A stretch of 64,000 nucleotides of DNA from Tamaricihabitans halophyticus (GTDB lineage Bacteria > Actinomycetota > Actinomycetes > Mycobacteriales > Pseudonocardiaceae): the NCBI RefSeq assembly GCF_004340875.1, contig NZ_SLXQ01000003.1, forward strand, positions 186,001 through 250,000. Direction: 5' to 3'. The notes under the pieces are model-generated. The model did no database searches and was not told the DNA's origin. It saw only the letters and a program-made list of their open reading frames with translations. Both the position numbers and the translations under genes were made by a program. Shown piece by piece: positions 40,283-48,861 of this stretch. Positions within the stretch are counted from its first letter, which is position 1. Each line of letters starts with the position of its first letter.

Positions 40283-41795
40283 CCTTCGATTGTCCCGTCC
40301 GTTCGCCCTGTTCCTCCGCCACGACATCCTCGGCGTGGTTCGGGAGATACACCAGGGTCAGGATCACACCGAGCACCGCGATCCCCGCACATACCCACAG
40401 GGTGGCGGACATGCCGTGCACCAGCGCGGCGCGCACCGAAGCGAGCAGCTCCGGCGCGTCCAGGGTTTGCGCGACCCGCACACCCGCCGCCGCGCTGTCG
40501 GCAGCGGCGGCCGGCACCGCGGTCAGGTCCAGCTGCCCGCGATACGTCGCGCCGAGTAGCGTGCCAAGAAGCGCCACGCCCAGCGTCCCGCCGACCTGGC
40601 GGGCCGCCTGCAACATCCCGGAGCCGACCCCGCTGCCGCTTCGCGGCAGGGCTCCCATCGCGATATCCATCGCTGGTGGCAAGGCGAAGCCGAAACCGAC
40701 GCCGAGTACGGAAAGCCAGAACGCCACGAATCCATAGCTGTCGGCGACGCTGGTCTGCGTGCCGATCAGCAGTCCGGCGGCCAGCAACGCGAAGCCAATC
40801 GCAACGATCGCTTTCGCGCCGACGTTCGGGCGAAGTCGATTGGCCAGCTGTACCCCGACGAGCAGCCCGCCGACCACCGGGAGCAGCCGTAACCCGGTGC
40901 CGAGCGCGGTCGCGTCGAACACCGCCTGGAAGTACTGCGGCAGCACGAACATCGCACCCATCAGCACGAACGAAGCCACCGTGGCGAGCAGCGTGCCCCA
41001 GGCGAACCCGCGTGAGCTGAACAGCGCCGGATCCACCAGCGGAGTGCGAGCGCGGGTGATCCACCAGCCGAACGCGCCGAGCAGTAGCCCGCCGAGCAGG
41101 ATCAGCGACCAGGTCAGCGTGCCGCCCCAGCCGTGCTCGCCAGCTTCGATCAACCCATAGGTCAACACCCCGAGTCCGGTCGCGGACAGCAGCACCCCGA
41201 TGCCGTCGATCCGGTTGCCCGGCGCTGCCGGGGTGGCCGGCAACAGCCAACCGAGCAGTAGCAGGCCGACCAGCACCAGCGGAATGTTGATCAAGAAGAT
41301 CGAACCCCACCAGAAGTGGTCCAGCAGCCAACCACCGACTACCGGGCCGAGGGGGATACCGAGCGCCATCGCCGCCGACCAGACACCGATCGCCTTCGTT
41401 CGCTCGGCGCCGTGGAACATCCTGGTCAACATCGACATGGACAGCGGGATCAGCAGGGCGGCACCGAGACCAAGGGCCGCTCGTGCCGTGATCAACATGC
41501 CCGCGCTGCCGGCGTAGGCGCACCATGCCGATGCCGCTCCGAACACCGTCAGGGCAACGAGCAGCAGCTTCTTCTGGCCGAACCGGTCGCCGCACAGTCC
41601 GGCCGGCAGCAGTCCAGCGGCCAGTACCAGCGTGAACGAGTTCACGAACCACTGCAGTTCGCTCGTGGACGCGGACAGTTCGGTGGCCAGCGTGGGTAGC
41701 GCCACGTTCAGGATCGTCGTATCCAACCCGATGGTCAGTAGCGCCACGCTGAGCGCGCCGAGCGCCCACCAGCGACGTGTTCCGGAATATGTCAA
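40263..41795 (-). CDS. DHA2-family (EmrB/QacA-type) MFS drug exporter
   Basis: A 510-residue transporter with 14 predicted helices. Family marks: LDTTILNVALPTLATELSAS in helix 1, LCGDRFGQKK after helix 2, and motif C-like AMALGIPLGPVVGGWLLDHFWWGSIFLINIPL in helices 5-6. It probably expels hydrophobic toxic compounds with protons. The start is TTG 41795, six bases after AGGAG. Divergent from another MFS gene, with a 104-bp shared regulatory region. Confidence 0.93.
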   Translation of the reverse strand: MTYSGTRRWWALGALSVALLTIGLDTTILNVALPTLATELSASTSELQWFVNSFTLVLAAGLLPAGLCGDRFGQKKLLLVALTVFGAASAWCAYAGSAGMLITARAALGLGAALLIPLSMSMLTRMFHGAERTKAIGVWSAAMALGIPLGPVVGGWLLDHFWWGSIFLINIPLVLVGLLLLGWLLPATPAAPGNRIDGIGVLLSATGLGVLTYGLIEAGEHGWGGTLTWSLILLGGLLLGAFGWWITRARTPLVDPALFSSRGFAWGTLLATVASFVLMGAMFVLPQYFQAVFDATALGTGLRLLPVVGGLLVGVQLANRLRPNVGAKAIVAIGFALLAAGLLIGTQTSVADSYGFVAFWLSVLGVGFGFALPPAMDIAMGALPRSGSGVGSGMLQAARQVGGTLGVALLGTLLGATYRGQLDLTAVPAAAADSAAAGVRVAQTLDAPELLASVRAALVHGMSATLWVCAGIAVLGVILTLVYLPNHAEDVVAEEQGERTGQSKDEHVAG

Positions 41796-41810
41796 CGCGA
41801 CTCCTAGAGT

Positions 41811-41840
41811 GGTAGCTGCTTCTTTTTGATAGTAACTACC
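41811..41840. promoter_or_regulatory. Candidate TetR operator between divergent MFS genes
   Basis: GGTAG (41811-41815) and CTACC (41836-41840) are inverted around an AT-rich centre, and TAGTAACTA (41830-41838) is itself palindromic. This lies just upstream of the exporter RBS and is the most AT-rich stretch of the area. Confidence 0.5.
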
Positions 41841-41899
41841 TTTTTAGAGTCTATGCAACGCCGGAAAGAAGTTGCACGTGCGTACCAAGTCGCGGTTAC

Positions 41900-43129
41900 A
41901 TGGACGTTGTGTCTTTGCAGTCGTATCGTGCTGCGCTCCGGATCCGGGGAGTTCCCAGCTCGCTCTTGCTGATGTTCGTCGTGCGCCTGCCGATGACCGC
42001 GGCAGGTTTGACCATGACGTTGCATGTGGTCAGCGAACTCGGGATGGGCTACGGCGCGGCTGGCCTGGTCGGCGCGGTGACGACCGGAGGGACAGCGCTG
42101 GGGGCGCCGCTACTCGGCCGGTTCTTTGATCGGTACGGGCTGCGGCCGGTTATCGCGGTCTGCGCGATCGCCTCCACCGTGTACTGGTTGACCGCCTCGC
42201 ATCTGCCCTATGTGGCCTTGCTGTGCACCGCGCTCCCGGCGGGGCTGCTGGCGATCCCCGCCGGTCCCGTTGGCAAGCAGATCCTCGCCGCGCTGGTGCC
42301 CGAACGGCAGCGGCGTAGTGTCTTCTCACTGGACACGGTGTCCGTCGAACTGAGTTTCATGATCGGGCCCGCGCTCGGTATCGGGATCGCCACGGCGTTT
42401 TCCGGCACCGTGGCGTTGAGCGCCATTGGGATCTGCTTCGGCGTTGGCGGGTTGCTGTTGTGGTTGATGAACCCACCGATCCGCAATTCGGACGAGATCG
42501 GCGCGGGGGAGCTGTACCGCCCCCGGCTGCGCCAGTGGGTGAACCGTTCGCTGATCGCTACCTGGCTCACCGCGTTCGGCGCGCTTTTCGTGTTGATCGG
42601 CACCGAGCTTTCCGCGCTGGCCGTCTTGCGCGCCTCGGGGAATGTGGAGCTCACCGGCGTGGTGATCGCGGTGATCTGTCTCGCCTCGCTGATCGGTGGG
42701 CTGGTCTATGGTGCGGCGTCCCGGACGCCTTCGCAGCGCACGCTGATGTTCTTGCTTGCCGCCTTGCTCATTCCGGTTGCGGTGCTTGACGAACCGTGGT
42801 GGCTGCTCGCGATCGCGTTGATCCCGTCCAATTTGGTCTGCGCGCCGACCTTGGCCGCGACCTCGGAGGCGGTGAGCAGGCTCGCCCCGCCGCAGGTTCG
42901 CGGTACGGCGATGGGCTTACAGGACTCCTCGGTGCGGCTCGGCCTCGCTGTTGGTAACCCGGCGATCGGGTTGGTGATCGACCACGGTTCGGCGTCCTGG
43001 GGCTTCGCCGCTTCCGGGCTGGTAGGTGTGGTCATCGCTGGAGTGGCGATGCTGCTTGTCGGATTCTCGACCACGAGCAAGCCAGCTGCCCCGCGAGAGT
43101 CGAAGCAGCGGACCCGGGCACCCCGTTAG
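41900..43129 (+). CDS. MFS transporter
   Basis: A 409-residue protein with 12 hydrophobic helices. Features include RLPMTAAGLTMTLHVV in helix 1, GRFFDRYGLRPVIA after helix 2, GPVGKQILAALVPERQRRSVFSLDTVSVELSFMIGPALG in helices 4-5, and RGTAMGLQDSSVRLGLAVGNPAIG late in the second half. It fits the small-solute/drug efflux groups of the MFS; the substrate is unknown. It is divergent from the DHA2 exporter and may share its control region. Confidence 0.88.
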   Translation: MDVVSLQSYRAALRIRGVPSSLLLMFVVRLPMTAAGLTMTLHVVSELGMGYGAAGLVGAVTTGGTALGAPLLGRFFDRYGLRPVIAVCAIASTVYWLTASHLPYVALLCTALPAGLLAIPAGPVGKQILAALVPERQRRSVFSLDTVSVELSFMIGPALGIGIATAFSGTVALSAIGICFGVGGLLLWLMNPPIRNSDEIGAGELYRPRLRQWVNRSLIATWLTAFGALFVLIGTELSALAVLRASGNVELTGVVIAVICLASLIGGLVYGAASRTPSQRTLMFLLAALLIPVAVLDEPWWLLAIALIPSNLVCAPTLAATSEAVSRLAPPQVRGTAMGLQDSSVRLGLAVGNPAIGLVIDHGSASWGFAASGLVGVVIAGVAMLLVGFSTTSKPAAPRESKQRTRAPR

Positions 43130-43648
43130 CTAGAGGTTCATGAAGGCGGCCGGATAGCTGAACTCGCCGCGCATCGTCGGGTCGTAGCCGTGTAGCGGCA
43201 GGACCATGAAATTCGGCGCCCAGGTCGGGTCCGGTGGCGTGATACCGAACTCGGCTGCCAGCCGGAATCCGAACCTCGGGTAGTAGTCGATGTGGCCGAG
43301 CAGGGCGATCAATGGCTCATCGAGCGCGTCCGCGGCGCCGAGCACGGTGCGCATCAGCGCGCTGCCGATCCCGCCGGACTGTACGCGGGCATTGACGCCG
43401 ATCGGTCCGAGCGCGAGCGCCGGCGTATCGCCAACCTTGCCGCGGGTGCACACCACATGCCCGATGATCTGCGCGTCCCGCAGTGCCACGAACGCGAGTT
43501 GGGGCAGCCAGGCATCGCTCTCGCGCAGTGCGTCGACGAGGCCTACCTCGACTGGCTCGGTACCAGCTTCGCTGGTTGCCGCGAAGGCTGACGCGTGTAC
43601 GTCGCGGATACCCGCCGCATCGCCGGCCTGTTCCCTCCTGATCAGCAT
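43130..43648 (-). CDS. GNAT-family N-acetyltransferase
   Basis: About 172 residues from ATG 43648; a longer frame adds 17 unlikely residues. The acetyl-CoA loop is VQSGGIGSALMRTVLGAA (Q/R-x-x-G-x-G/A pattern), with LPQLAFVALRDAQIIGHVVCTRG before it and HIDYYPRFGFRLAAEFGI after it, typical of YhbS-like members. The acceptor is unknown. Its 5' end lies about 50 bp from a dispersed repeat. Confidence 0.85.
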   Translation of the reverse strand: MLIRREQAGDAAGIRDVHASAFAATSEAGTEPVEVGLVDALRESDAWLPQLAFVALRDAQIIGHVVCTRGKVGDTPALALGPIGVNARVQSGGIGSALMRTVLGAADALDEPLIALLGHIDYYPRFGFRLAAEFGITPPDPTWAPNFMVLPLHGYDPTMRGEFSYPAAFMNL

Positions 43649-43700
43649 GCGGCACAGTGTGCCGGCTGGCGTACCGCCCGGCCACTGATTTACCACCAAA

Positions 43701-43724
43701 CCGCAATCTTTAGGGATCTTGCGG
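43701..43724. repeat. Dispersed intergenic repeat, copy 4
   Basis: A 24-bp element with arms CCGCAA and TTGCGG, ending exactly at the stop codon of the lipoprotein gene. It is the perfect reverse complement of the copy at 51032-51055. Confidence 0.85.
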
Positions 43725-44357
43725 TTACTGGGCGGCCTTCATCGTCTGCAACATGTACTCAGCGATACCTTGCACCGTTCCGCATGCATCGCCGCCCTCG
43801 TTGCCCCACGACAACCGCACACCGACGTCCATCGCCAACTCATCAGTCAGGCCCACCGCAACCGTGCAGTAGCCTTTTTCCGGCTCTCCCTCAGTCGAGC
43901 TATAGATGACACCTGGGTGGCCCTCGATCGGTTCAACTGGCTCAAACACGGCGTACTGACTACGGGTCTCGTACAGTGCCGTCAAACCACGATCGCTAGC
44001 AGTCACAAGAATGATGCTGGCGTTACCCGTGGTTTCCCGATTGTTCCAGTTGCACATAGGGCCTGCTTCGGCATCCTCTTCCTCGCCTTGCTGGGGAAGG
44101 TTCAGCTCCTGCAGGTGCTCCGGCGTCAACGCCGCACAGGGATCTTCCTCGAACTTCGAGGTATCTAGCGGTTTCTCAACAGCCGGCGCGCCTCCTGCCG
44201 GAAGGCCATCGGCGTCACCTGGCGCCGAAATTGACGGCGAACCCGCATCTGACGTGCCGGCTGGCTCGGCCGAACCAGGCTCCTCCGTTGAACAACCCAC
44301 CAACAACATCGACACTACGGCGACAACCGATGCGGTCGCCATATGACCACGCGACAT
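43725..44357 (-). CDS. DUF3558-type lipoprotein (module 3)
   Basis: About 210 residues. ATG 44357 overlaps the stop of the upstream gene (TGATG). The signal peptide ends in the lipobox LLVGC; an acidic Ser/Gly/Ala linker follows, then EDPCAALTPEHLQELNL and GPMCNWNNRETTGNASIILV, the cysteine-paired DUF3558 pattern, and a final DACGTVQGIAEYML. It is the third place in the window where such a lipoprotein directly neighbours a PE-like gene. Confidence 0.82.
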   Translation of the reverse strand: MSRGHMATASVVAVVSMLLVGCSTEEPGSAEPAGTSDAGSPSISAPGDADGLPAGGAPAVEKPLDTSKFEEDPCAALTPEHLQELNLPQQGEEEDAEAGPMCNWNNRETTGNASIILVTASDRGLTALYETRSQYAVFEPVEPIEGHPGVIYSSTEGEPEKGYCTVAVGLTDELAMDVGVRLSWGNEGGDACGTVQGIAEYMLQTMKAAQ

Positions 44358-44839
44358 CACACCGGCCCCACCGGGCCATCTGGCTTCTTCATCTCCCGTG
44401 CCGCCTCGTCTTCGGTTTCTACGTACTCACCCAGTGCCTCGGCGCACTTTCGCGCCTGCGCCCAGCAATAGTCACGCCGCTCTTTGAGGGATCGGATGAC
44501 TTGCTCGCCGGACGCGTTTGCCGCCAGAGCATAGCGAGCGCTGACGTATTCATCGCCCGGACCGACGATCCGCCGCAGTGGCTCGGCGATCCGGACGTCC
44601 TCTTGGTACTCCTCGGCCAAGGCTTTCCAGCGGTTCATGATGGAGCGGAGTTGTTCTTCGGTGTACTCGAAGCGGCCGGCTTCGCCGCCGCTGTTGGCTA
44701 CGGCGTTGAGCTCGTCCATCTGGCCCGCGCCGATGGCCGTGGCTCCGAGGCCGATGGCGCCGCCGACTTCGGCCGGGCCGGCTACATTCTCGGCTCCGGG
44801 TGCGGCCCCAACCTCTGGGTCTTGTTCTGGCTGGCTCAT
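44357..44839 (-). CDS. PE-like type VII secretion substrate (module 3)
   Basis: About 160 residues starting at ATG 44839, which is close behind GGGAGGGG; earlier in-frame ATGs at 44851 and 44881 lack this. After an Ala/Gly/Glu-rich start come helices EEQLRSIMNRWKALAEEYQEDVRIAEPLRR and ALAANASGEQVIRSLKERRDYCWAQARKCAEALGEYVETEDEAA. YVETE at the end of the last helix fits YxxxE. It has no signal peptide. No PPE or EspG gene is nearby, so its partner may be encoded elsewhere; the call is based on size, motif and the lipoprotein neighbour. Confidence 0.58.
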   Translation of the reverse strand: MSQPEQDPEVGAAPGAENVAGPAEVGGAIGLGATAIGAGQMDELNAVANSGGEAGRFEYTEEQLRSIMNRWKALAEEYQEDVRIAEPLRRIVGPGDEYVSARYALAANASGEQVIRSLKERRDYCWAQARKCAEALGEYVETEDEAAREMKKPDGPVGPV

Positions 44840-44900
44840 GTCCCCTCCCATGCGACAACCATGCGCGGCTACATACTGCAATCAATGTATCACCGCACGC

Positions 44901-44919
44901 GATTGTCGCGGGGACAATC
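44901..44919. promoter_or_regulatory. Inverted-repeat operator upstream of module 3
   Basis: GATTGTC (44901-44907) and GACAATC (44913-44919) are perfectly inverted with a 5-bp spacer, 62 bp before the PE-like gene. Similar GATTGTTCC/GGAAC sites occur in front of the XRE gene. Confidence 0.6.
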
Positions 44920-44957
44920 AGTCAGAACTAGCTGGATAGAGCGCTACCAACAACGAA

Positions 44958-44980
44958 CGGGCTCACTCAGGGTGAACCCG
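44958..44980 (-). terminator. Terminator-like hairpin after DUF397
   Basis: CGGGCTCAC (44958-44966) pairs with GTGAACCCG (44972-44980) with one mismatch. It lies 13 bp beyond the DUF397 stop and may separate the XRE-DUF397 transcript from module 3. Confidence 0.45.
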
Positions 44981-44992
44981 AACGGACGAGAC

Positions 44993-45178
44993 CTAGGCCA
45001 GCTCGTCCAACAGGGCACGCCAGGCAGCGCCCGGGATCGTGAGTTGGCCGCCGGCACGGTTCTTGGTGTCCCGCACCTGGACGGCACCGTCAGCCCGGGC
45101 CACCTCGACGCAGGCGCCATTGCTACCGCTGTAACTGCTGGTTCGCCAGGGAACGACCTTCGATTCGGGCGTGGTCAT
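44993..45178 (-). CDS. DUF397 protein
   Basis: A 61-residue protein from ATG 45178, eight bases after GGAGAG. It has the full family signature VVPWRTSSYSGSNGACVEVARADGAVQVRDTKNR and a final PGAAWRALLDEL. DUF397 proteins (BldB-related) are nearly always encoded next to XRE/DUF5753 regulators in actinomycetes and may antagonise them. The gene begins inside the end of the XRE gene, with a 56-bp out-of-frame overlap. Confidence 0.93.
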   Translation of the reverse strand: MTTPESKVVPWRTSSYSGSNGACVEVARADGAVQVRDTKNRAGGQLTIPGAAWRALLDELA

Positions 45179-46040
45179 CGCTGTTCTCTCCATCCGGGTA
45201 GAGCTCCATCGCCGTATTGCCGATCAGCTCCTTCGATTGTCGCGCATCCAGAGCCGTTTCCGCGAGCCTGCCCAGCATGCTCCGATAGGTGGCGATTTCC
45301 GCCGGCTCCTCAAGAAACACGCTCGCCGTCTGACTTTCCAGATACACCACCGGCTTGAAACCAACGATATCCAGCAACATGAATCCGCCAGCGATCCCCG
45401 CATGTCCACCTCGGCTGGCCGGCACGATCCGCAGCTCGATATTCGGCCGTACCGCCATCCGCAGCAGATGGTGCAACTGCTCCGACATCACTTCGGGTCC
45501 GCCAACAGCCAGCCGTAGCGCAAGCTCGTGGATGAAGTAGCTGAACCGGATCGGTTTCTCCCTGCTGAGCAAGCTTTGTCGCGCCAACCGAGCGGCAACG
45601 CGATCATCGATCTCGTTCGGCTCGTCGTTCCCAGCCTCGAGCAGCAGTGCCCGCGCATACTCGCCAGTCTGCAGCATGCCTGGGACTATGTTCGGCTGGA
45701 AGTCGCCGACATGTTCCGCGTTGTCCTCCAGGTCGACCAGGATGCGCAGTTGCTTCGGCAAGCCGGTACCGAACTGCTGCAACAGCCCCGGCCGGTTCGC
45801 TTCCTCGCCCAGCCACAACAACCGGTCGCGTTCCGCGCCTTTCACCTCGCATACGCCAAGGAACGTCGCCAGATCCAGCTTCGGGCAGGTGCGCTTACCA
45901 CTGAGATAGCGGGAAAGCCGCGCCTCGTCCCAACCGATCTTGCGGGCAAATTCCTTACCGGACAGTCCGGTCGCGCGCAGCGCCTGTCTCATCGCATCGC
46001 CGAGCTGCCGGCTGCGGATCGTGGGGAAATCGGCATCCAT
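45123..46040 (-). CDS. XRE-family regulator with DUF5753 domain
   Basis: About 305 residues from ATG 46040; an earlier in-frame start adds 12 residues. The HTH is LGDAMRQALRATGLSGKEFARKIGWDEARLSRYLSGKRTCP (residues about 12-52). DUF5753 follows: NIVPGMLQTGEYARALL, RQSLLSREKPIRFSYFIHELALRLAVGGPEVMSEQLHHLL and GHAGIAGGFMLLDI. Such WhiJ-like regulators act with DUF397 partners in development and antibiotic control. Its last 18 codons overlap the DUF397 gene in another frame. The GATTGTTCC sites upstream are possible autoregulatory operators. Confidence 0.93.
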   Translation of the reverse strand: MDADFPTIRSRQLGDAMRQALRATGLSGKEFARKIGWDEARLSRYLSGKRTCPKLDLATFLGVCEVKGAERDRLLWLGEEANRPGLLQQFGTGLPKQLRILVDLEDNAEHVGDFQPNIVPGMLQTGEYARALLLEAGNDEPNEIDDRVAARLARQSLLSREKPIRFSYFIHELALRLAVGGPEVMSEQLHHLLRMAVRPNIELRIVPASRGGHAGIAGGFMLLDIVGFKPVVYLESQTASVFLEEPAEIATYRSMLGRLAETALDARQSKELIGNTAMELYPDGENSDDHARIEGRSLANQQLQR

Positions 46041-46087
46041 GGCGGCCCAACCTAGCGGGCCACCATCGAACTCCACACCAACAACGG

Positions 46088-46120
46088 GATTGTTCCCCGG
46101 AACGACGGATCGATTGTTCC
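46088..46120. promoter_or_regulatory. Repeated sites upstream of the XRE gene
   Basis: GATTGTTCC occurs at 46088-46096 and 46112-46120, 24 bp apart, and GTTCC-CC-GGAAC (46092-46103) is a palindrome. The core resembles the inverted repeat at 44901-44919, so one regulator may bind both places. Confidence 0.5.
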
Positions 46121-46154
46121 GCCTGCAATCACTTCAATACTCAACCATGCACGG

Positions 46155-46535
46155 CTAGGTGCAGGCCTTGCGCAGGTTTTCCAGGTTGGCAAGGCTCTGC
46201 TGTAGCCAGCTGTCGAAGTTGCTGAGTTGCTCGCCAGCCCGCTGATCCAAGGTCGCATAGGACTCGGCCATCGTGTTCAGCGTCTGCTGCACCTCGGTGT
46301 TCGCCGTTTGCTCGGCAAGTTCGCGTAGCTCCGTGGCCTTCGTGCCAGCCTGCTCCGCCGCCTGCTGCGGATCGATATTCGGGTTCAGATCCACAATGCC
46401 GAGCGCCTTGGTACACGCGGATGCCTTGTCCCCGGCGTTTTCCACCTGGTCAACCGTCTCGGTGACCTCGGAGCAACCAACGAGCAGCACGCCGAGGGCC
46501 GCAACCGAAAGCAGCCTTGGCGCGGCCCGCCTCAT
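46155..46535 (-). CDS. Small lipoprotein downstream of asd
   Basis: A 126-residue predicted lipoprotein: signal peptide [20 protein letters not shown] with lipobox LLVGC, then a helical domain [30 protein letters not shown] and long amphipathic helices with a C-terminal Cys (RKACT), which may pair with the Cys near residue 41. The ATG overlaps the asd stop (ATGA), so it is translated with lysC-asd, which is odd for a surface lipoprotein. Function unknown. Confidence 0.75.
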   Translation of the reverse strand: MRRAAPRLLSVAALGVLLVGCSEVTETVDQVENAGDKASACTKALGIVDLNPNIDPQQAAEQAGTKATELRELAEQTANTEVQQTLNTMAESYATLDQRAGEQLSNFDSWLQQSLANLENLRKACT

Positions 46536-47596
46536 AGCGTCTTCGCCAGTTCTTCGGCCACCTCGTAGGTGTTCAGCGCGGCACCCTTACGCAGGTTGTC
46601 CCCGCAAACGAAGAAGTCCAGCGTGTTCGGGAAGTCCAGCGCCTGGCGAATCCGGCCAACATAGGTCGGGTCACCACCGACCACATCGGCCGGAGTGGGG
46701 AACACACCTTCGGTCGGATCGTCCACAAGCACCACGGATGCCTGCTCGGCGAAGACCTTCTGTGCGGTCGCCACACTCACCTCGCGCTCGAACGTGGCGT
46801 GCACGGCAAGCGAATGCGTGGTGACCACCGGAACCCGCACACAGGTCGCGGAAACCTTCAACTCGGGGATCCCGAGGATCTTGCGCGACTCGTTGCGCAC
46901 CTTCAGTTCCTCGGAGGCCCAGCCGTCCTCCTTCAGCGAACCTGCCCACGGCACCACGTTCAGCGCCAGCGGCGCGCCGGCGAACGGCGAATCCGCCATC
47001 GGTAGCCCGGCACGCTCCAGTTCGGTTCGTACATCGCCGGCCACCGAGCCGAGTTCCTTGCCCGCGATCGCGGAAAGCTCGGCCTGTAGCCGGTCAATGC
47101 CTTCCTGGCCCGCGCCGGAAGCTGCCTGGTAGGAGGCGACCACCAGCTCAGTGAGGCCGAACTCGCGGTGCACCGAACCAAGCGCGGCCATCATGGAAAG
47201 CGTGGTGCAGTTGGGATTCGCGATGATCCCCTTTGGACGGTTCGCGATCTGGTCGAGGTTCACCTCGGGCACCACGAGCGGCACCTCGGGGTCCATCCGG
47301 AACGCGCCCGAGTTGTCCACCGCGACCGCGCCACGCGCGGCGGCGATCGGGGCCCACTCCGCGGAGATCTCGTCCGGCACGTCGAACATCGCGATGTCCA
47401 CGCCGTCGAAAACCTCGGGCGCGAGCGCCTGCACGGTGAGCTCGGTGCCGCGCACGGTCATCTTCTTGCCGGCCGAACGCGGCGAGGCGATCAACCGGAT
47501 CTCGCCCCATGGCACGGATTCCCGCGCATTCATGATGTCGATCATCACGCCGCCGACCGCGCCGGTGGCGCCTACCAGTGCAAGCGTCGGTGCCAT
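46532..47596 (-). CDS. asd: Aspartate-semialdehyde dehydrogenase
   Basis: A 354-residue enzyme that reduces aspartyl-phosphate with NADPH to the semialdehyde, the branch point to lysine, threonine, methionine and diaminopimelate. The NADP loop [11 protein letters not shown] opens the protein, the catalytic Cys130 lies in NPNCTT, and the catalytic His in [13 protein letters not shown]-terminal [15 protein letters not shown] is the family ending. Its ATG overlaps the lysC stop by one base (TGATG), so aspartate kinase and Asd are coupled. Confidence 0.97.
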   Translation of the reverse strand: MAPTLALVGATGAVGGVMIDIMNARESVPWGEIRLIASPRSAGKKMTVRGTELTVQALAPEVFDGVDIAMFDVPDEISAEWAPIAAARGAVAVDNSGAFRMDPEVPLVVPEVNLDQIANRPKGIIANPNCTTLSMMAALGSVHREFGLTELVVASYQAASGAGQEGIDRLQAELSAIAGKELGSVAGDVRTELERAGLPMADSPFAGAPLALNVVPWAGSLKEDGWASEELKVRNESRKILGIPELKVSATCVRVPVVTTHSLAVHATFEREVSVATAQKVFAEQASVVLVDDPTEGVFPTPADVVGGDPTYVGRIRQALDFPNTLDFFVCGDNLRKGAALNTYEVAEELAKTL

Positions 47597-48114
47597 CAGC
47601 GACCACTCCCCGCGTACACCACGGCTTCCTCGTCGCCGTCCAGCTCGAAGGCCTCATGGATCGCACGCACCGCGGTGTCCAACTCCTCATCCCTGATCAG
47701 CACGGAAATGCGGATCTCCGAGGTGTTGATGATCTCGATGTTCACTCCGGCGTTGGCCAGCGCCTCACAGAAGGTCGCGGTCACCCCTGGGTGCGAGCGC
47801 ATCCCGGCACCGACCAGGGAAACCTTGCCGACATGATCGTCGTAGCGGACCTGCTCGAAGCCCAACTCGCCCTTCAGCTTCTCCAGTTCGGACACCGCAC
47901 GCGGCCCGTTGGTCTTGGAAAGCGTGAAGGTGATATCCGTGCGCCCGGAGGAGGTCCCGGACACGTTCTGCAGGACCATGTCGATATCGATCTCCGCGTC
48001 GGCGACCGTGCGGAAGATCTTGCCGGCCACCCCGAGGTTGTCCGGCACACCGGTAACGGTGATCTTGGCTTCGGACCGGTCGTGTGAAACGCCGGTGATC
48101 ATCGCTTGTTCCAC
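47596..48114 (-). CDS. lysC: Aspartate kinase, beta subunit (internal start in lysC)
   Basis: GTG 48114 lies eight bases after GGAGG (48123-48127) inside lysC. Translation from it gives 172 residues starting near [19 protein letters not shown], which are the two ACT regulatory domains. This is the same place and length as the separately translated beta subunit known in Corynebacterium glutamicum, where alpha and beta form an alpha2beta2 enzyme. The start and RBS are seen; use in this organism is inferred. Confidence 0.8.
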   Translation of the reverse strand: MEQAMITGVSHDRSEAKITVTGVPDNLGVAGKIFRTVADAEIDIDMVLQNVSGTSSGRTDITFTLSKTNGPRAVSELEKLKGELGFEQVRYDDHVGKVSLVGAGMRSHPGVTATFCEALANAGVNIEIINTSEIRISVLIRDEELDTAVRAIHEAFELDGDEEAVVYAGSGR

Positions 48115-48861
48115 GGAAAGATCCTCCACTGAGCCGGTGACCAGGGTCCCGGGCTTGCTGTTGTAAGACGAGCGGACATGGATCGGCACGCCGTACCGGC
48201 GAGCGTATTCGACACAACGCAGCATGAGCACCTTCGCGCCGGTTGCCGCGAGCTCGAGCATTTCCTCGTACGGCACCTGCTGCAAATGCTTCGCGCTGGG
48301 CACAATCCGCGGGTCCGCGGTGTACACACCGTCCACATCGGTATAGATCTCGCAGACATCCGCGTTCAGCGCGGCCGCGAGAGCCACCGCCGTGGTGTCC
48401 GAACCGCCCCTGCCGAGCGTGGTGATGTCCTTGGTGTCCTGCGCGACGCCCTGAAAGCCGGCGACGAGCACGATGTAGCCCTCATCGAGGGCCTGGCGCA
48501 CCCTGCCAGGCGTGACGTCGATGATTCGCGCGTTCTGGTGTGCGGCCGTGGTGATCACGCCGGCCTGCGACCCGGTGAACGAGATCGCCTCGGCGCCCTT
48601 GGACTCGATTGCCATGGCCACCAGCGCGTTCGAGATGCGCTCGCCCGCGGTGAGCAACATATCCATTTCGCGTTCCGGCGGGACCGGGTTCACCTGCTGA
48701 GCGAGGTCGGTCAGCTCGTCGGTCGTATCGCCCATGGCGGAGCACACCACGACCACGTCGTTGCCCTCTTTACGGGTCCGCACGATCCGGTCGGCAACCC
48801 GTTTGATCCGGTCCGCGGACTCGAGAGAGGAACCGCCGTACTTCTGGACGACCAACGCCAC
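47596..48861 (-). CDS. lysC: Aspartate kinase, alpha subunit
   Basis: A 421-residue aspartokinase that phosphorylates aspartate to begin the aspartate amino acid pathway. GTG 48861, with AAGGAGG about ten bases upstream, gives the family start [12 protein letters not shown]; 70 upstream codons in frame are not part of the protein. The kinase domain has the [16 protein letters not shown] loop and [16 protein letters not shown]; two ACT domains after about residue 265 bind lysine/threonine for feedback control. The length equals that I recall for Corynebacterium LysC-alpha. An internal start for a beta subunit is annotated separately. Confidence 0.96.
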   Translation of the reverse strand: MALVVQKYGGSSLESADRIKRVADRIVRTRKEGNDVVVVCSAMGDTTDELTDLAQQVNPVPPEREMDMLLTAGERISNALVAMAIESKGAEAISFTGSQAGVITTAAHQNARIIDVTPGRVRQALDEGYIVLVAGFQGVAQDTKDITTLGRGGSDTTAVALAAALNADVCEIYTDVDGVYTADPRIVPSAKHLQQVPYEEMLELAATGAKVLMLRCVEYARRYGVPIHVRSSYNSKPGTLVTGSVEDLSVEQAMITGVSHDRSEAKITVTGVPDNLGVAGKIFRTVADAEIDIDMVLQNVSGTSSGRTDITFTLSKTNGPRAVSELEKLKGELGFEQVRYDDHVGKVSLVGAGMRSHPGVTATFCEALANAGVNIEIINTSEIRISVLIRDEELDTAVRAIHEAFELDGDEEAVVYAGSGR

